A stretch of 64,000 bases of DNA, taken from positions 3,534,001-3,598,000 of the forward strand of contig NZ_CP034035.1 in assembly GCF_005484945.1 (NCBI RefSeq), written 5' to 3'. How positions within the stretch are numbered: the first letter of the stretch is position 1; each line of letters opens with the position of its first letter. Origin of the DNA: Brenneria rubrifaciens (GTDB lineage Bacteria > Pseudomonadota > Gammaproteobacteria > Enterobacterales > Enterobacteriaceae). The notes under the pieces were generated by a model. The model was given only the letters and a program-made list of their open reading frames with translations. It did not search any database and was not told the DNA's origin. Shown here piece by piece: positions 1-11,385 of this stretch. The translations under genes and the position numbers were made by a program.

Positions 1-1061
1 AGAAAAGACTTGAACGGCAAATCCGGCTCCAGGGTAAAGCAATCATCAAACCCACGCGGGTAGTGGTATTGCAGATTGTCTTTGTCCTCCGGCCAGGTGA
101 ACTTGCCGCCGACCTGCCAGATAAACGGCTTAAAACCATACTGAAGCCGATCTTTCTTCATCTCCCACAGCATGAGAATTTCCTGCGGATCGGCCTGAAA
201 ATTCGACCAGATATCATGATGGAAGGGAATCACCACCTTGGCGTTCAATGCTTCGGCCATACGCAGTATATCGGCGCTGGTCATCTTATCGGTGATGCCG
301 CGCGGGTTCTCGCCGTATGATCCCAGCGCCACATCGATTTGGTAATCATTGCCATGCTTGGCGTAATAGTTGGAGTAATGTGAATCACCGCTGTGATAGA
401 GGCTACCGCCCGGCGTTCTGAACAAATAGTTCACCGCACGCTTATCCATACCGTCCGGCAAAATGCCCGAGGCCTTTTCCTCCACGGGCAGCGTAATCAA
501 CGCCGTACGGTCAAACGCGTCCAGCACATGAATTTCAACATCCTTGATGGTAATAATGTCGCCGGGTTTCACAACCACGCAACGCTCGCGCGGCACGCCC
601 CAGTCAAGCCAGAGATTCACGCAGCTTTCCGGGCCGATAAACGGCACAGTGACATCACAGTTCTTCAGCACCGCCGCAGCGACATTCACATCAATATGGT
701 CATTATGGTCATGCGTTGCCAGCACCGCGTCAATCTGACGAATGGCGAAAGGATCAAGCACAAACGGTGCGGTGCGCAGATTGGGCTGCAATTTTCTTAC
801 GCCCGCCATGCGCTGCATTTGGTGGCCTGACTTCATCAATGGATTGGCATGGCTTTGTTTGCCCGTCCCGCACCAGAAATCCACGCAAAGATTCGCCCTT
901 TCCTCCGATTTCAACCAGATGCCGGTACAGCCCAGCCACCACATGGCGAACGAACCCGGCGCCACCTGCTCCTGTTCTATTTCCTCATTCAGCCAGGTTC
1001 CCCACTCGGGGAAAGTATTCAGAACCCATGACTCGCGGGTAATGCTTTCAATTTTACTCAT
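1..1061 (-). CDS. ulaG: L-ascorbate-6-phosphate lactonase UlaG (3' end cut by window)
   Basis: Cytoplasmic metallo-beta-lactamase-fold lactonase that opens L-ascorbate-6-phosphate to 3-keto-L-gulonate-6-phosphate, the first step after PTS uptake. The reverse-strand translation begins [20 protein letters not shown] and matches the E. coli protein closely. It contains the metal-binding THDHNDHID motif, a second histidine motif in [11 protein letters not shown], and the FHHDIWSNF segment. 353 residues are visible, ending DLPFKSF; only the last Leu codon and the stop lie beyond the edge, giving the usual 354 residues. It is divergent from ulaA across a 429-bp AT-rich region, the standard UlaR-controlled arrangement. 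ulaR itself would lie off the left edge. Confidence 0.97.
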   Translation of the reverse strand, partial: MSKIESITRESWVLNTFPEWGTWLNEEIEQEQVAPGSFAMWWLGCTGIWLKSEERANLCVDFWCGTGKQSHANPLMKSGHQMQRMAGVRKLQPNLRTAPFVLDPFAIRQIDAVLATHDHNDHIDVNVAAAVLKNCDVTVPFIGPESCVNLWLDWGVPRERCVVVKPGDIITIKDVEIHVLDAFDRTALITLPVEEKASGILPDGMDKRAVNYLFRTPGGSLYHSGDSHYSNYYAKHGNDYQIDVALGSYGENPRGITDKMTSADILRMAEALNAKVVIPFHHDIWSNFQADPQEILMLWEMKKDRLQYGFKPFIWQVGGKFTWPEDKDNLQYHYPRGFDDCFTLEPDLPFKSF

Positions 1062-2920
<1,859 letters not shown>

Positions 2921-2936
2921 TTCTGGAGGAACCATT

Positions 2937-3257
2937 ATGGCAGTACGAATTCTGGCGGTATGCGGCTGCGGACAAGGCAGCTCGATGATCATGAAAATGA
3001 AGGTCGGCCAATTTCTGACCGAGCAGGGAATCCCTCATAGCCTGAATAGCTGCGCGGTGGGCGAATACAAGGCCGAACTCAGCGGGGCGGACATCATCAT
3101 CGCCTCCACCCACATCGCTGATGAAATCACCGTCAGCGGCAACAAATATGTGGTCGGCGTACGTAATATGCTCTCCTCGGCTGACTTCGGGCCAAAACTG
3201 CTGGAAATCATCAAGACGCATTTTCCGGCGGATTTCAAACAACAGGGGCTTCCATGA
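2937..3257 (+). CDS. ulaB: Ascorbate PTS EIIB component UlaB
   Basis: Cytoplasmic EIIB that carries phosphate from UlaC to ascorbate bound by UlaA. 106 residues, a few longer than E. coli UlaB at the C terminus. The phosphorylation loop CGCGQGSSM places the active Cys at residue 9. The start has a strong GGAGG ribosome-binding site about 9 bp upstream, and the gene lies 16 bp after ulaA. The last four bases overlap the ulaC start (ATGA), indicating translational coupling. The gene is intact although ulaA upstream is broken. Confidence 0.96.
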   Translation: MAVRILAVCGCGQGSSMIMKMKVGQFLTEQGIPHSLNSCAVGEYKAELSGADIIIASTHIADEITVSGNKYVVGVRNMLSSADFGPKLLEIIKTHFPADFKQQGLP

Positions 3258-3721
3258 AACTACGTGATTCACTGGCGGAAAATCACGCTATACGCCTTCA
3301 GGCTGAAGCCCGCACCTGGCAGGAAGCGGTAAAAATCGGGGTTGATCTGCTGATCGCGGCCGATGTGGTCGAACCGCGCTACTACCAAGCCATTCTGGAT
3401 GGCGTAACGACATTCGGCCCCTATTTTGTGATTGGCCCTGGATTCGCCATGCCCCACGGTCGCCCGGAAGAGGGCGTCAAAAAAACCGGATTTGCGCTGG
3501 TGACATTGAAAACGCCGCTGCGCTTCAATCATGAAGATAACGACCCGGTGGACATCCTGATCACGATGGCGGCCGTTGATGCCAAGACCCATCAGGCGGT
3601 CGGCATTATGCAAATCGTGAATCTGTTTGAAGACGAAGCCAATTTTGACCGCCTGCGCGCCTGCCGCACCGAGCAGGATGTGCTGGATTTGCTTGACCGA
3701 ACCGAAGCGGCGACACGCTAA
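3254..3721 (+). CDS. ulaC: Ascorbate PTS EIIA component UlaC
   Basis: Mannitol/fructose-type EIIA domain protein that takes phosphate from HPr and passes it to UlaB. 155 residues, as usual for the family. The motif [15 protein letters not shown] places the phosphorylated His at residue 68. Overlaps ulaB by 4 bp and is followed 15 bp later by ulaD, with AAGGAG before the ulaD start. Very close to E. coli UlaC throughout ([26 protein letters not shown]). Confidence 0.96.
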   Translation: MKLRDSLAENHAIRLQAEARTWQEAVKIGVDLLIAADVVEPRYYQAILDGVTTFGPYFVIGPGFAMPHGRPEEGVKKTGFALVTLKTPLRFNHEDNDPVDILITMAAVDAKTHQAVGIMQIVNLFEDEANFDRLRACRTEQDVLDLLDRTEAATR

Positions 3722-3736
3722 TTAAGGAGTTGACTG

Positions 3737-4390
3737 ATGCCTCATTTACCGATGTTGCAAGTTGCGCTGGATAACCAGACGCTGGCCGACGCTTATCAAA
3801 CCACCAGACTGATTGCCGAAGAGGTGGACATCATTGAAGTCGGCACCATCCTGTGCGTAGGGGAAGGCCTGCGTGCGGTACGTGACTTGAAATCGCTTTA
3901 CCCGCACAAGATTGTGCTGGCCGACGCCAAAATCGCCGACGCCGGAAAAATTCTGTCGCGCATGTGCTTTGAAGCCAAAGCCGACTGGGTGACCGTCATC
4001 TGCTGTGCGGATATCAACACCGCCGCCGGCGCGCTGGAGGTCGCACGTGAATTCAAAGGGGACGTGCAGATTGAACTGACCGGTTTCTGGACCTGGGAAC
4101 AGGCGCGAAGCTGGCGGGATATCGGCATCCTGCAGGTCGTATATCACCGTAGCCGGGACGCGCAGGCCGCGGGTATCAACTGGAGCGAGGCCGATATCAG
4201 CGCCATTAAGCGGCTGGTGGAGATGGGCTTCAACGTGACCGTGACCGGCGGGCTGGCGCTGGCGGATTTGCCCTTGTTCAAGGGGATTCCCATTCATGTG
4301 TTTATTGCCGGACGCAGCATCCGTGACGCGGCAGATCCGGTGCAAGCCGCGCGGGAATTCAAACACAGCATCGCCCAGCTCTGGGGATAA
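3737..4390 (+). CDS. ulaD: 3-keto-L-gulonate-6-phosphate decarboxylase UlaD
   Basis: Mg-dependent TIM-barrel decarboxylase of the orotidine-5'-phosphate decarboxylase suprafamily; it converts 3-keto-L-gulonate-6-phosphate to L-xylulose-5-phosphate and CO2. 217 residues. The family active-site residues are visible: Asp12 in QVALDNQ, Glu34 in IIEVGT, and Asp63/Lys65 in [10 protein letters not shown]. The [11 protein letters not shown] segment carries the His-Arg pair typical of the sugar-phosphate decarboxylases. It starts after an AAGGAG site and lies 15 bp after ulaC. Confidence 0.96.
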   Translation: MPHLPMLQVALDNQTLADAYQTTRLIAEEVDIIEVGTILCVGEGLRAVRDLKSLYPHKIVLADAKIADAGKILSRMCFEAKADWVTVICCADINTAAGALEVAREFKGDVQIELTGFWTWEQARSWRDIGILQVVYHRSRDAQAAGINWSEADISAIKRLVEMGFNVTVTGGLALADLPLFKGIPIHVFIAGRSIRDAADPVQAAREFKHSIAQLWG

Positions 4391-4399
4391 GGTCGTCTC

Positions 4400-5260
4400 A
4401 TGCTCACGAAAGCCGTTCCGCTCGGTATTTATGAAAAAGCGCTGCCGCCGGATGGCAGTTGGCTGGCGCGTCTGCAACTGGCGAAAGCGTTGGGCTTTGA
4501 TTTTGTCGAAATGTCGGTGGACGAAAGTGACGGTCGACTGGCGCGCCTTGACTGGAGCCGTGCGCAACGTTTGGAACTGGTAAACGCGATCGCCGTCAGC
4601 GGCGTTCGGGTGCCGTCCCTGTGTCTGAGCGCTCATCGCCGCTTCCCGCTGGGTTCGGAAGATGACGACATTCGCAATCAGGGGCTGGACATCATGCGCA
4701 AGGCGATCCGTCTGGCGCAGGATACCGGCATTCGCGTCATCCAGATCGCTGGCTACGATGTTTACTATCAACAGGCTAACGGCCTCACCCGTGAGCGTTT
4801 CCGTCACGGCTTGCAGTTGGCGGTGGAAATGGCCAGCCGTGCGCAGGTGACGCTGGCGATGGAAATCATGGACTATCCGCTGATGAACTCCGTCAGCAAA
4901 GCGCTGGGCTATGCCAATTACCTCAATAACCCGTGGTTTCAGTTATACCCTGATATCGGCAATCTGTCCGCGTGGGATAACGATGTCCAGATGGAGCTGC
5001 GGGCGGGGAAAGGCCATATCGTTGCGGTACATGTGAAGGATACACGTCCCGGCGTTTTCAAAAATGTCCCGTTCGGAACCGGCGTTGTCGATTTCGCGCA
5101 ATGCTTCGCCACGCTCAGGGAAAGCGGCTACCGCGGCCCTTATCTGATTGAAATGTGGAGTGAAACATCAGCCGATCCCATCGGGGAGGTGACCGCCGCG
5201 CGCGATTGGGTTAAGCGGCATATGGCACAGGCCGGTTTGCCCGTGGAGGAAGCCGCATGA
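4400..5260 (+). CDS. ulaE: L-xylulose-5-phosphate 3-epimerase UlaE
   Basis: TIM-barrel epimerase of the AP-endonuclease-2 superfamily that turns L-xylulose-5-phosphate into L-ribulose-5-phosphate. 286 residues, close to the E. coli length. Metal-binding acidic residues and histidines occur in [23 protein letters not shown] and [10 protein letters not shown], and LIEMWSE lies near the end. It starts 9 bp after ulaD and its stop overlaps the ulaF start (ATGA). Confidence 0.95.
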   Translation: MLTKAVPLGIYEKALPPDGSWLARLQLAKALGFDFVEMSVDESDGRLARLDWSRAQRLELVNAIAVSGVRVPSLCLSAHRRFPLGSEDDDIRNQGLDIMRKAIRLAQDTGIRVIQIAGYDVYYQQANGLTRERFRHGLQLAVEMASRAQVTLAMEIMDYPLMNSVSKALGYANYLNNPWFQLYPDIGNLSAWDNDVQMELRAGKGHIVAVHVKDTRPGVFKNVPFGTGVVDFAQCFATLRESGYRGPYLIEMWSETSADPIGEVTAARDWVKRHMAQAGLPVEEAA

Positions 5261-5946
5261 CGGAAGCGTTAAAACAGCAGGTGTTTGCAGCCAATATGTC
5301 GCTCCCCCGCCACGGTCTGGTGACCTATACCTGGGGTAACGTCAGCGCGATCGATCGGCAGCGAGAGGTCATTGTCATCAAACCCAGCGGCGTCGCCTAT
5401 GAGGTGATGCAGGCTGACGACATGGTGGTCGTGGATATGCAAGGCAACATTGTGGAGGGGCTATACCGTCCCTCATCCGATACCGCCACGCATCTGGCCC
5501 TCTATCACCGCTATCCGCAAATCGGCGGCATCGTTCATACCCATTCGACGCACGCGACCGCCTGGGCGCAGGCCGGGCTAGCGATCCCCGCGTTGGGGAC
5601 AACCCACGCCGATTACTTTTATGGCGATATCCCCTGTACCCGGCCGTTAACGCCGCGGGAAGTGGAGCAAGCGTATGAAAAGAACACCGGTGACGTGATT
5701 GCCCAAACGCTCGGCGATAGCAACCCGTTACACACGCCGGGGATCGTGGTTTATCAGCATGGTCCTTTCTGCTGGGGCAAGGATGCGGATGAAGCGGTTC
5801 ACAACGCGGTGGTGCTGGAGGAAGTGGCGAAAATGGCGTGGATTGCCAGCGCCATTAATCCACGCCTGCATCGCATCGACGATCACCTGATGAACAAACA
5901 TTTCAGCCGTAAACACGGCCCCAACGCCTATTACGGGCAGCGATGA
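5257..5946 (+). CDS. ulaF: L-ribulose-5-phosphate 4-epimerase UlaF
   Basis: Class II aldolase-fold zinc epimerase that converts L-ribulose-5-phosphate to D-xylulose-5-phosphate, feeding the pentose phosphate pathway. 229 residues. Zinc ligands His94 and His96 are in [18 protein letters not shown], and a third lies in [10 protein letters not shown]; the phosphate-binding GNVS and SSDTATH segments are present. Overlaps ulaE by 4 bp. Last gene of the ula operon; it converges on guaD with a 29-bp gap. Confidence 0.96.
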   Translation: MTEALKQQVFAANMSLPRHGLVTYTWGNVSAIDRQREVIVIKPSGVAYEVMQADDMVVVDMQGNIVEGLYRPSSDTATHLALYHRYPQIGGIVHTHSTHATAWAQAGLAIPALGTTHADYFYGDIPCTRPLTPREVEQAYEKNTGDVIAQTLGDSNPLHTPGIVVYQHGPFCWGKDADEAVHNAVVLEEVAKMAWIASAINPRLHRIDDHLMNKHFSRKHGPNAYYGQR

Positions 5947-5975
5947 AATCCGTTCACCTCGTCGCAGAAACGGGA

Positions 5976-7304
5976 TCATGCCGCCGCTTCGTCGCCCTGC
6001 CGCCAGACACATTGGCCGTTTACCCAGGTCGCCGCGATATTGCGCTCGTCGCCCAGCGTCATCAGTACAAACAGCCGTTCAAAAATGGTCTGACTATTAT
6101 CCTGGCGCAGCCGCTGCAACGGCGTCACCGCCGGATCAATCACCACGAAGTCCGCCTCTTTGCCGCTATTGAAGTTGCCGATCAGCATATCCAAATCCAG
6201 CGCTCTGGCGCCGCCGAGCGTAGCGTGATAAACGGCTTCACAGGCGGACAGGGAATAGTGCTGCAACTGGCCCACCTTATAGGCTTCTCCCAGGGTTTTC
6301 AGCATGCTGAAGGTGGTGCCCGCGCCGATATCCGTCCCCATGCCCATCAGCACCGCGTTGTCCCAGCAGGTTTGCAACCGGAACAGGCCGCTGCCTAAAA
6401 ACAGGTTGGAGGTCGGGCAAAATGCGATGGATGATCGGGTGCGGCTCAGACGATCCCACTCGTGCTCCTCAAGGTGGAGGCAATGGGCGAATACGCTGCG
6501 CCGCCCTGTCAGATCGTAGCGATCGTACACGTCCAGATAGCCGTTATATTCAGGATACAGGGATTTGACCCAGGCGATTTCCTGCTGGTTTTCACTCAGG
6601 TGCGTGTGGACCCAGACATCTGGAAACGCGTCACGCAGACGCCGGACGACGGACAATAGTTCGGGAGACGATGTCGGGACGAACCGGGGCGTGAGGGCAT
6701 AACCCAGACGGCCACGCTTATGCCAGCGCAGGATCAACTCCCGCGTCTGCCGATAACTGTCTTCGGCCGTTTCGATAAGCTCATCCGGCGCGTTGCGATC
6801 CATCATCACTTTACCGGCGATCAACCGCATTCCCAACCGCTCCGCCGCACTGAACAGCGCATCCACCGACTGAGGATGTACCGTGCCGAAAACCAACGCG
6901 GTGGTCGTACCGTTACTGAGCAATTGCTGAAGAAAAAAAGCCGACATCTGCCCCGCGTGATGCGGGCAACCATACCGGCTTTCCGCCGGAAAGGTGTAAC
7001 GCTGCAACCATTCGAGCAGTTGTTCGCCATAAGCGCCGATGATTTCGGTTTGCGGATAATGGATATGGGTATCGATGAACCCCGGCATGATGAGTTTGCC
7101 GCGGTAGTCGATGATGGCCTGCCGATCGTCAAGTTGTTTTTCCCCTTCGGCCCAGGGCGTCAGGCTGAGGATCTTTCCCGCCTTAATCAATAGCAATCCG
7201 TCTTCAAGATAACGAGCCTGACGGACAATCTGCGCCGGGTTTTCCGCTGACGCGGTAATATCAAAAAAGCTGCCTCGCACAGCCTGAATGTCTGTCGCCG
7301 ACAT
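5976..7304 (-). CDS. guaD: Guanine deaminase
   Basis: Zinc amidohydrolase converting guanine to xanthine and ammonia, feeding xanthine dehydrogenase. 442 residues, close to E. coli GuaD. The metal motif FIDTHIHYPQ places His80 and His82; WVHTHLSENQQE, FAHCLHLEEHEW and GMGTDIGAGTTFSML carry the remaining histidine and aspartate ligands. It is divergent from the xdhC-like gene, consistent with shared purine-responsive control across 7305-7505. At its 3' end it converges on ulaF. Confidence 0.93.
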   Translation of the reverse strand: MSATDIQAVRGSFFDITASAENPAQIVRQARYLEDGLLLIKAGKILSLTPWAEGEKQLDDRQAIIDYRGKLIMPGFIDTHIHYPQTEIIGAYGEQLLEWLQRYTFPAESRYGCPHHAGQMSAFFLQQLLSNGTTTALVFGTVHPQSVDALFSAAERLGMRLIAGKVMMDRNAPDELIETAEDSYRQTRELILRWHKRGRLGYALTPRFVPTSSPELLSVVRRLRDAFPDVWVHTHLSENQQEIAWVKSLYPEYNGYLDVYDRYDLTGRRSVFAHCLHLEEHEWDRLSRTRSSIAFCPTSNLFLGSGLFRLQTCWDNAVLMGMGTDIGAGTTFSMLKTLGEAYKVGQLQHYSLSACEAVYHATLGGARALDLDMLIGNFNSGKEADFVVIDPAVTPLQRLRQDNSQTIFERLFVLMTLGDERNIAATWVNGQCVWRQGDEAAA

Positions 7305-7505
7305 GATTATCCCCTCTCATCGTCCTGCTCATGATTGAAGCTGTTGACAATTAGTTAGCAATTGCCATACCACAATGGAAATTCAAGAACCGACGCCATT
7401 AAAAATAAGCGCCCCCGGCGCGGCGGATAGGCACGACTCTTGCTTGTTTTTGGGTACGCCCGCGTACTTCGTTGCGAACCAACCGACAACCAGGGGGAGG
7501 CCCGA

Positions 7506-8339
7506 ATGATGGGACTGTTTGCTCATGCGGCAGAGCTGGAAAAGAACAACGTCAGCTTCGCTTTTATCCAGATTATCGAGAGCCGCGGTTCCACGCCGCG
7601 CCATAACGCCGGCATGATCGTGGATGACCTGGGAAATATGACAGGCACCATCGGCGGGGGCATGATGGAAAGGCTGGTACGGGAGCAGGCGCTGCAAGCG
7701 CTGGCGCAGGGAGCGTCGCGCGTTTTTCAGGGCCGCATGGCCCGGAACGGGGAAAGCGCGATTGGCTCGGACTGCGGCGGCGCGATGACGGTGCATATCG
7801 CGGTGCATCTACCGCGGCCGGAGCTGATCCTGGTGGGCGGCGGCCATGTCAACCGGGCCATTGCGCAGGCGGCGGCCCCTCTCGGCTTCTGCATGACGGT
7901 GCTGGACATCTGGCAAGGCAATCTGACCCATCCGCAACTACCGTCCCCGTGTCGGCGCATTCACGCCGACACCTTTACCTCGGCCATTGACAAATTGCGG
8001 CTTAATGACAACTGCTTCGTGATCATCGCCACCAACAATCAGGACAGGGAAGCGCTGACCCAGCTCATCCATGCTCAGGTTCCTTATCTGGGCCTGCTGG
8101 CCAGCCGACGCAAAGTGCAAACGCTGAAAACCGCGTTGCGCAAGCAAGGCGTTCCCGAAGAAACCATCAATCGGCTGCGCTCTCCGATCGGGCTGGATAT
8201 CGGCGCCGAAACACCGGAAGAGATTGCCATCAGCGTAGTGGCCGAACTGTTGCAGGTGAAAAACCGCACCCACGGACAATCCATGAACGTGGTCAATAAA
8301 ATCGCGGTTCCGCTGGACTCAGCGTCCGGCGAAAACTGA
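7506..8339 (+). CDS. xdhC: XdhC-family xanthine dehydrogenase maturation factor
   Basis: Predicted chaperone that binds sulfurated molybdenum cofactor and loads it into xanthine dehydrogenase. 277 residues from ATG 7506, chosen because a strong GGGGGAGG site lies just upstream; ATG 7509 is an equal alternative. The N-terminal CoxI/XdhC part has ESRGSTPRHNAGMIV and TIGGGMMERLV. The C-terminal Rossmann part begins LILVGGGHVNRAIA and contains YLGLLASRRKV and PIGLDIGAETPEEIAISV. It is separated from xdhAB by the ABC transporter genes and lies on the opposite strand. The symbol is assigned by family and context. Confidence 0.85.
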   Translation: MMGLFAHAAELEKNNVSFAFIQIIESRGSTPRHNAGMIVDDLGNMTGTIGGGMMERLVREQALQALAQGASRVFQGRMARNGESAIGSDCGGAMTVHIAVHLPRPELILVGGGHVNRAIAQAAAPLGFCMTVLDIWQGNLTHPQLPSPCRRIHADTFTSAIDKLRLNDNCFVIIATNNQDREALTQLIHAQVPYLGLLASRRKVQTLKTALRKQGVPEETINRLRSPIGLDIGAETPEEIAISVVAELLQVKNRTHGQSMNVVNKIAVPLDSASGEN

Positions 8340-8358
8340 TCCGCCTGCGGCGGATCAG
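8336..8358 (+). terminator. Hairpin at the end of xdhC
   Basis: Perfect 10-bp stem CTGATCCGCC/GGCGGATCAG around a three-base TGC loop. It starts inside the xdhC stop codon. No long T tract follows, so it may act as a weak terminator or RNA-stabilising hairpin. A shorter copy of the same hairpin occurs at 8520-8536. Confidence 0.6.
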
Positions 8359-8389
8359 ACTGATGATAAACCTATCTACGGAACCAGAA

Positions 8390-8494
8390 CGGTGAGAATG
8401 GGATAGAAGAGTAAAGCGCCCGCGCCAGGGATGGTGCGGCCCGAGCTTACAGGGACGTACTTGCAGCGTCTTTACGATCTACCCATTCTCACCG
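8390..8494. repeat. ~105-bp intergenic inverted-repeat element
   Basis: Bounded by terminal inverted repeats: CGGTGAGAATGG at 8390-8401 and CCATTCTCACCG at 8483-8494. Inside are a second complementary pair (GTAAAG/CTTTAC) and a GC-rich core containing GGCCCGAGCTTACAGGGACGT, so the whole element can fold into one long hairpin. The core resembles a dispersed intergenic repeat I recall from soft-rot enterobacteria. It is non-coding and lies between the convergent xdhC and permease genes. Confidence 0.7.
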
Positions 8495-8519
8495 CTCGAC
8501 GCACTTTGTCATCAACCTC

Positions 8520-8536
8520 ATCCGCCTGCGGCGGAT
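8520..8536 (-). terminator. Hairpin after the ABC permease gene
   Basis: Perfect 7-bp stem ATCCGCC/GGCGGAT with loop TGC, overlapping the stop codon of the permease gene. It uses the same core as the hairpin that ends xdhC on the other side of the repeat element. No T tract follows, so terminator activity is only probable. Confidence 0.45.
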
Positions 8537-9297
8537 TAGCGATGCGCCCAGTGCGTCATGCGCTTTTCGATCAATGCGAACAGAGCATACATCACCACGC
8601 CCATCGCGCCGATGACGATCAGTCCGGCGAACACCAGCGCCATATTCATGGTGGAGCTGGCGGACATCATCAGGTAGCCGATGCCCAGATTGGAGGCCAC
8701 GGTTTCCGAGATCACCGAACCGACAAATGCCAGCGTGATCGCCACTTTCAGCGACGCGAAGAAGTACGGCAGCGAACGCGGCAGGCCGACTTTTTTCAGA
8801 ATGTCGAAACGCGACGCCCCCATCGAACGCAGCACGTCCTGCAATTCCGGTTCCACCGTGGTCAGGCCGGTGGCCACGTTGACCACAATCGGAAAGAATG
8901 AAATCAGAAACGCGGTGGCGATGGCCGGAAGAGTGCCAATGCCGAACCACACCACCAGCACCGGCACAAAGGCCACTTTAGGAATCGAGTTGAACCCCAC
9001 CAGAATGGGATACAGCGAGCGGTAGATCAGTGAAGAAGCGCCAACCGCAATCCCCAGCAGCAGGCCGACCGCAATCGACAGCGCGAACCCCGCCAGTGTG
9101 GTGTACAGCGTTTGCAGCGAGTGGGTCATGATCGGACGCCAGTCGGCCACCAGCGCGGCCGCCACCTGGGAAACAGATGGAAACAGGTACGACGGGACGG
9201 CAAACGCCGTCACAATCGCCTGCCACAACAGTACAATGAACAGCAGCAGCAGCCAGGGAGCCAGTCTCATCAGGGTGGAATGGGAAATTCGAGTCAT
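8536..9297 (-). CDS. ABC transporter permease, SsuC/TauC type, probably purine-related
   Basis: Inner-membrane permease of the nitrate/sulfonate/taurine type. 253 residues with about six hydrophobic segments and the EAA loop VEPELQDVLRSMGASRFDILKKVGLPRSLPYF that docks the ATPase. It is the last gene of a binding protein-ATPase-permease set, 15 bp after the ATPase gene and in line with xdhB. The position inside the purine cluster suggests import of a purine or related heterocycle. Substrate is inference; the family also carries sulfonates, pyrimidines and hydantoins. Confidence 0.85.
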   Translation of the reverse strand: MTRISHSTLMRLAPWLLLLFIVLLWQAIVTAFAVPSYLFPSVSQVAAALVADWRPIMTHSLQTLYTTLAGFALSIAVGLLLGIAVGASSLIYRSLYPILVGFNSIPKVAFVPVLVVWFGIGTLPAIATAFLISFFPIVVNVATGLTTVEPELQDVLRSMGASRFDILKKVGLPRSLPYFFASLKVAITLAFVGSVISETVASNLGIGYLMMSASSTMNMALVFAGLIVIGAMGVVMYALFALIEKRMTHWAHR

Positions 9298-9312
9298 CGA
9301 TAAACGCCTTTA

Positions 9313-10092
9313 TCACGAAGAACGCACAGAGGAGATATGCCCGCGCAGTGTCAGCACATGGGCTGAGAAGGCATCGGTAAAGGTGACGTCGATCTGCCGC
9401 GGCCGCGGCAGATCGATACTGCGGCGGGCAACGATTTTCCCCGGCCGGGCGCTCATCACGTACACCGTGTCAGCCAGAAATACCGCCTCTCGCAAATCGT
9501 GCGTCACCAGCACCACGGTAAACGGCGACGCCTGCCACAGATCGCGTACCATGCACCACAGTTCTTCGCGCGTGAAGGCGTCCAGCGCGCCGAACGGTTC
9601 ATCCAGCATCAGCAGCCGCGGTTTATGGATCAGCGCCCGGCAGATGGAGGCGCGCTGTTGCATGCCGCCGGACAGTTCCCAGGGGTACTTGTCCTCGCAG
9701 CCCGCCAGCCCCACGCGCGCCAGCAACGTCCGCGCCTGTTCCTCATACCTCTTCCGCTGGCGGCGCAGCGTACTGCGGTACGGCTCGATGATCTCCATCG
9801 GCAGCATGATGTTTTGCAGGGTGGTGCGCCACGGCAGCAGATTGGATGCCTGAAAAGCCATCCCCACCCCTTGCTGCGGCCCTTTTACCTCGCGATTGCC
9901 AACAAAAACATAGCCTTCCGTGGGGGAAATCAAACCTGAAGTCAATTTCATAAAGGTGGATTTACCGCAGCCAGACGGCCCTACCAGCGCCACAAACTCG
10001 TTTTCATTAATCTGGAAATTAATGTTTTCAATGGCCAGTTGACCACCGGCCTGGTAAGCCAGGCTCACATTGTCAAATTTCACGAAGCTCAT
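9313..10092 (-). CDS. ABC transporter ATP-binding protein, SsuB/TauB type
   Basis: Cytoplasmic ATPase energising the adjacent permease. 259 residues. Walker A GPSGCGKST at about residues 38-46, Q-loop FQASNLLPWR, signature LSGGMQQRASICRAL, Walker B LLMLDEPFGALD and the switch histidine in LVTHDLREAVF are all present. It lies between the binding protein (39 bp upstream) and the permease (15 bp downstream). The domain set is complete and typical of nitrate/sulfonate-type importers. Confidence 0.92.
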   Translation of the reverse strand: MSFVKFDNVSLAYQAGGQLAIENINFQINENEFVALVGPSGCGKSTFMKLTSGLISPTEGYVFVGNREVKGPQQGVGMAFQASNLLPWRTTLQNIMLPMEIIEPYRSTLRRQRKRYEEQARTLLARVGLAGCEDKYPWELSGGMQQRASICRALIHKPRLLMLDEPFGALDAFTREELWCMVRDLWQASPFTVVLVTHDLREAVFLADTVYVMSARPGKIVARRSIDLPRPRQIDVTFTDAFSAHVLTLRGHISSVRSS

Positions 10093-10131
10093 CAGATCCC
10101 CTCTCCGTCAATGGCGGTTGACCCCTGCGGG

Positions 10132-11181
10132 TTACTGCAACGAGCGTTCAGCCGCGGCGGGCAGCATGTCGCGGGTGAACAGCGCCGCGCTGTCCGGGGT
10201 ATTTTTCAGCCCGAAAGCATCAGCAATGGTGGCGACGGATTGCCGCAGTCGCGCCGGGTCCACATCGCCCAACCCCAGTTGGCGGCTTTCCGGCGTGACG
10301 ATCAGCTTATCGATCACCAGTTTCAGACGGCGGGTTTCCAGCGGTGCGTTCACCAGTGCATCCTTCTGTTTAACGTACTGCACGGCGGCTTCCGGATCGG
10401 CCAGCGTTTCCTTCAGCGCCCGGTTCAGCGCGCGCAGAAAGCCTTTTACCGCCTCTGGCTGGTTTTCCAGCATGTTTTTGCTGGCGATCACCGTGTTGCC
10501 GTACAGGTTCACGCCGTAGTCGGCATAGGAAAAGATCACCAAATCGCTCTCTTTCAGCCCACGCGCTTCCAGATTCAGCAGACCGGTGAAAAAGAAGTTG
10601 GCGATGCCGTCCACGTTGCGGCGCGCCAGCATGTTGGCGCTGACGGTAGGGTCCACCGTTTGCCAGATAATGTCATCCTCATCGATGCCGACCTGCCTGG
10701 CCAGCGCCGGCCAGGATTTGCGCGAGGCTTCAAACACCGGCGCCGCCACCGTCTTGCCGCGCAGTTGCTCCGGTTTTGCGATGCCCGAACTTTTTAATAC
10801 GAAAATGGCGGCGGGGGTGGAATTGTAGATCATATACACACCCTTGATCCCCATGTCGGGATGCTCAGCCACCTGATCGATCAGCGAGTTGATATCGGCA
10901 AAGGCCATATCATAGGCGCCGGTGGCGACCCGGGTGACGGCGCCGACCGATCCGTTGCCGGAGTCGATGGTGACGTCCAATCCTTCATCGCGGAAATAGC
11001 CTTTGGCCTGCGCCATCAGAAACGGGGCGGACGGTCCTTCAAACCGCCAGTCAAGGGAAAACTTGATCTTTACCGGTTCGGCGGCGCTGACGGCGTCAAC
11101 GGACAACCACAGGGCGGCAACGGCAGCGAACGCAGCGGCGCGATACCGTTGAGACAGCGCGTGAAACTGGGGAAACAGCAT
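10132..11181 (-). CDS. Periplasmic binding protein, SsuA/THI5-like (NMT1 family)
   Basis: Solute-binding protein of the importer. 349 residues with an N-terminal signal peptide (hydrophobic AAFAAVAALWLSVDAVSA, probable cleavage near AEPVKIKF). The mature start KIKFSLDWRFEGPSAPFLMAQAKGYF is typical of the NMT1/THI5-like and hydroxymethylpyrimidine/sulfonate-binding families. It follows xdhB by about 200 bp and is first of the transporter triad. A purine-type ligand is inferred from context only. Confidence 0.85.
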   Translation of the reverse strand: MLFPQFHALSQRYRAAAFAAVAALWLSVDAVSAAEPVKIKFSLDWRFEGPSAPFLMAQAKGYFRDEGLDVTIDSGNGSVGAVTRVATGAYDMAFADINSLIDQVAEHPDMGIKGVYMIYNSTPAAIFVLKSSGIAKPEQLRGKTVAAPVFEASRKSWPALARQVGIDEDDIIWQTVDPTVSANMLARRNVDGIANFFFTGLLNLEARGLKESDLVIFSYADYGVNLYGNTVIASKNMLENQPEAVKGFLRALNRALKETLADPEAAVQYVKQKDALVNAPLETRRLKLVIDKLIVTPESRQLGLGDVDPARLRQSVATIADAFGLKNTPDSAALFTRDMLPAAAERSLQ

Positions 11182-11385
11182 CGTTTGTCTTTCCTCTTGT
11201 CAGGGTCATGGCGGCAGCGGAGCACTGGCCGCTCATAACGAATTGGACAAAATTTTCCAAAAAAAACTTACGCTAAAACAATCGTGCCAAATCAGGTAAA
11301 AGCGATAGCGTATCGCCAAGCGGTCGTCGCATTCCTGTGCGCAAACAGGGCGCCACCGACCGGATTCCTCCCCACCCGGCACTGC

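Noticed and set aside
3746..4807. A 353-codon open frame on the minus strand across ulaD and ulaE
   Set aside because: Antisense to two intact conserved ula genes; no ribosome-binding site or family resemblance.
8381..8410. A GGAACC that could begin an Hrp box near 8380
   Set aside because: No CCACNNA-like half follows at 15-17 bp, and it faces the convergent 3' end of a permease gene.
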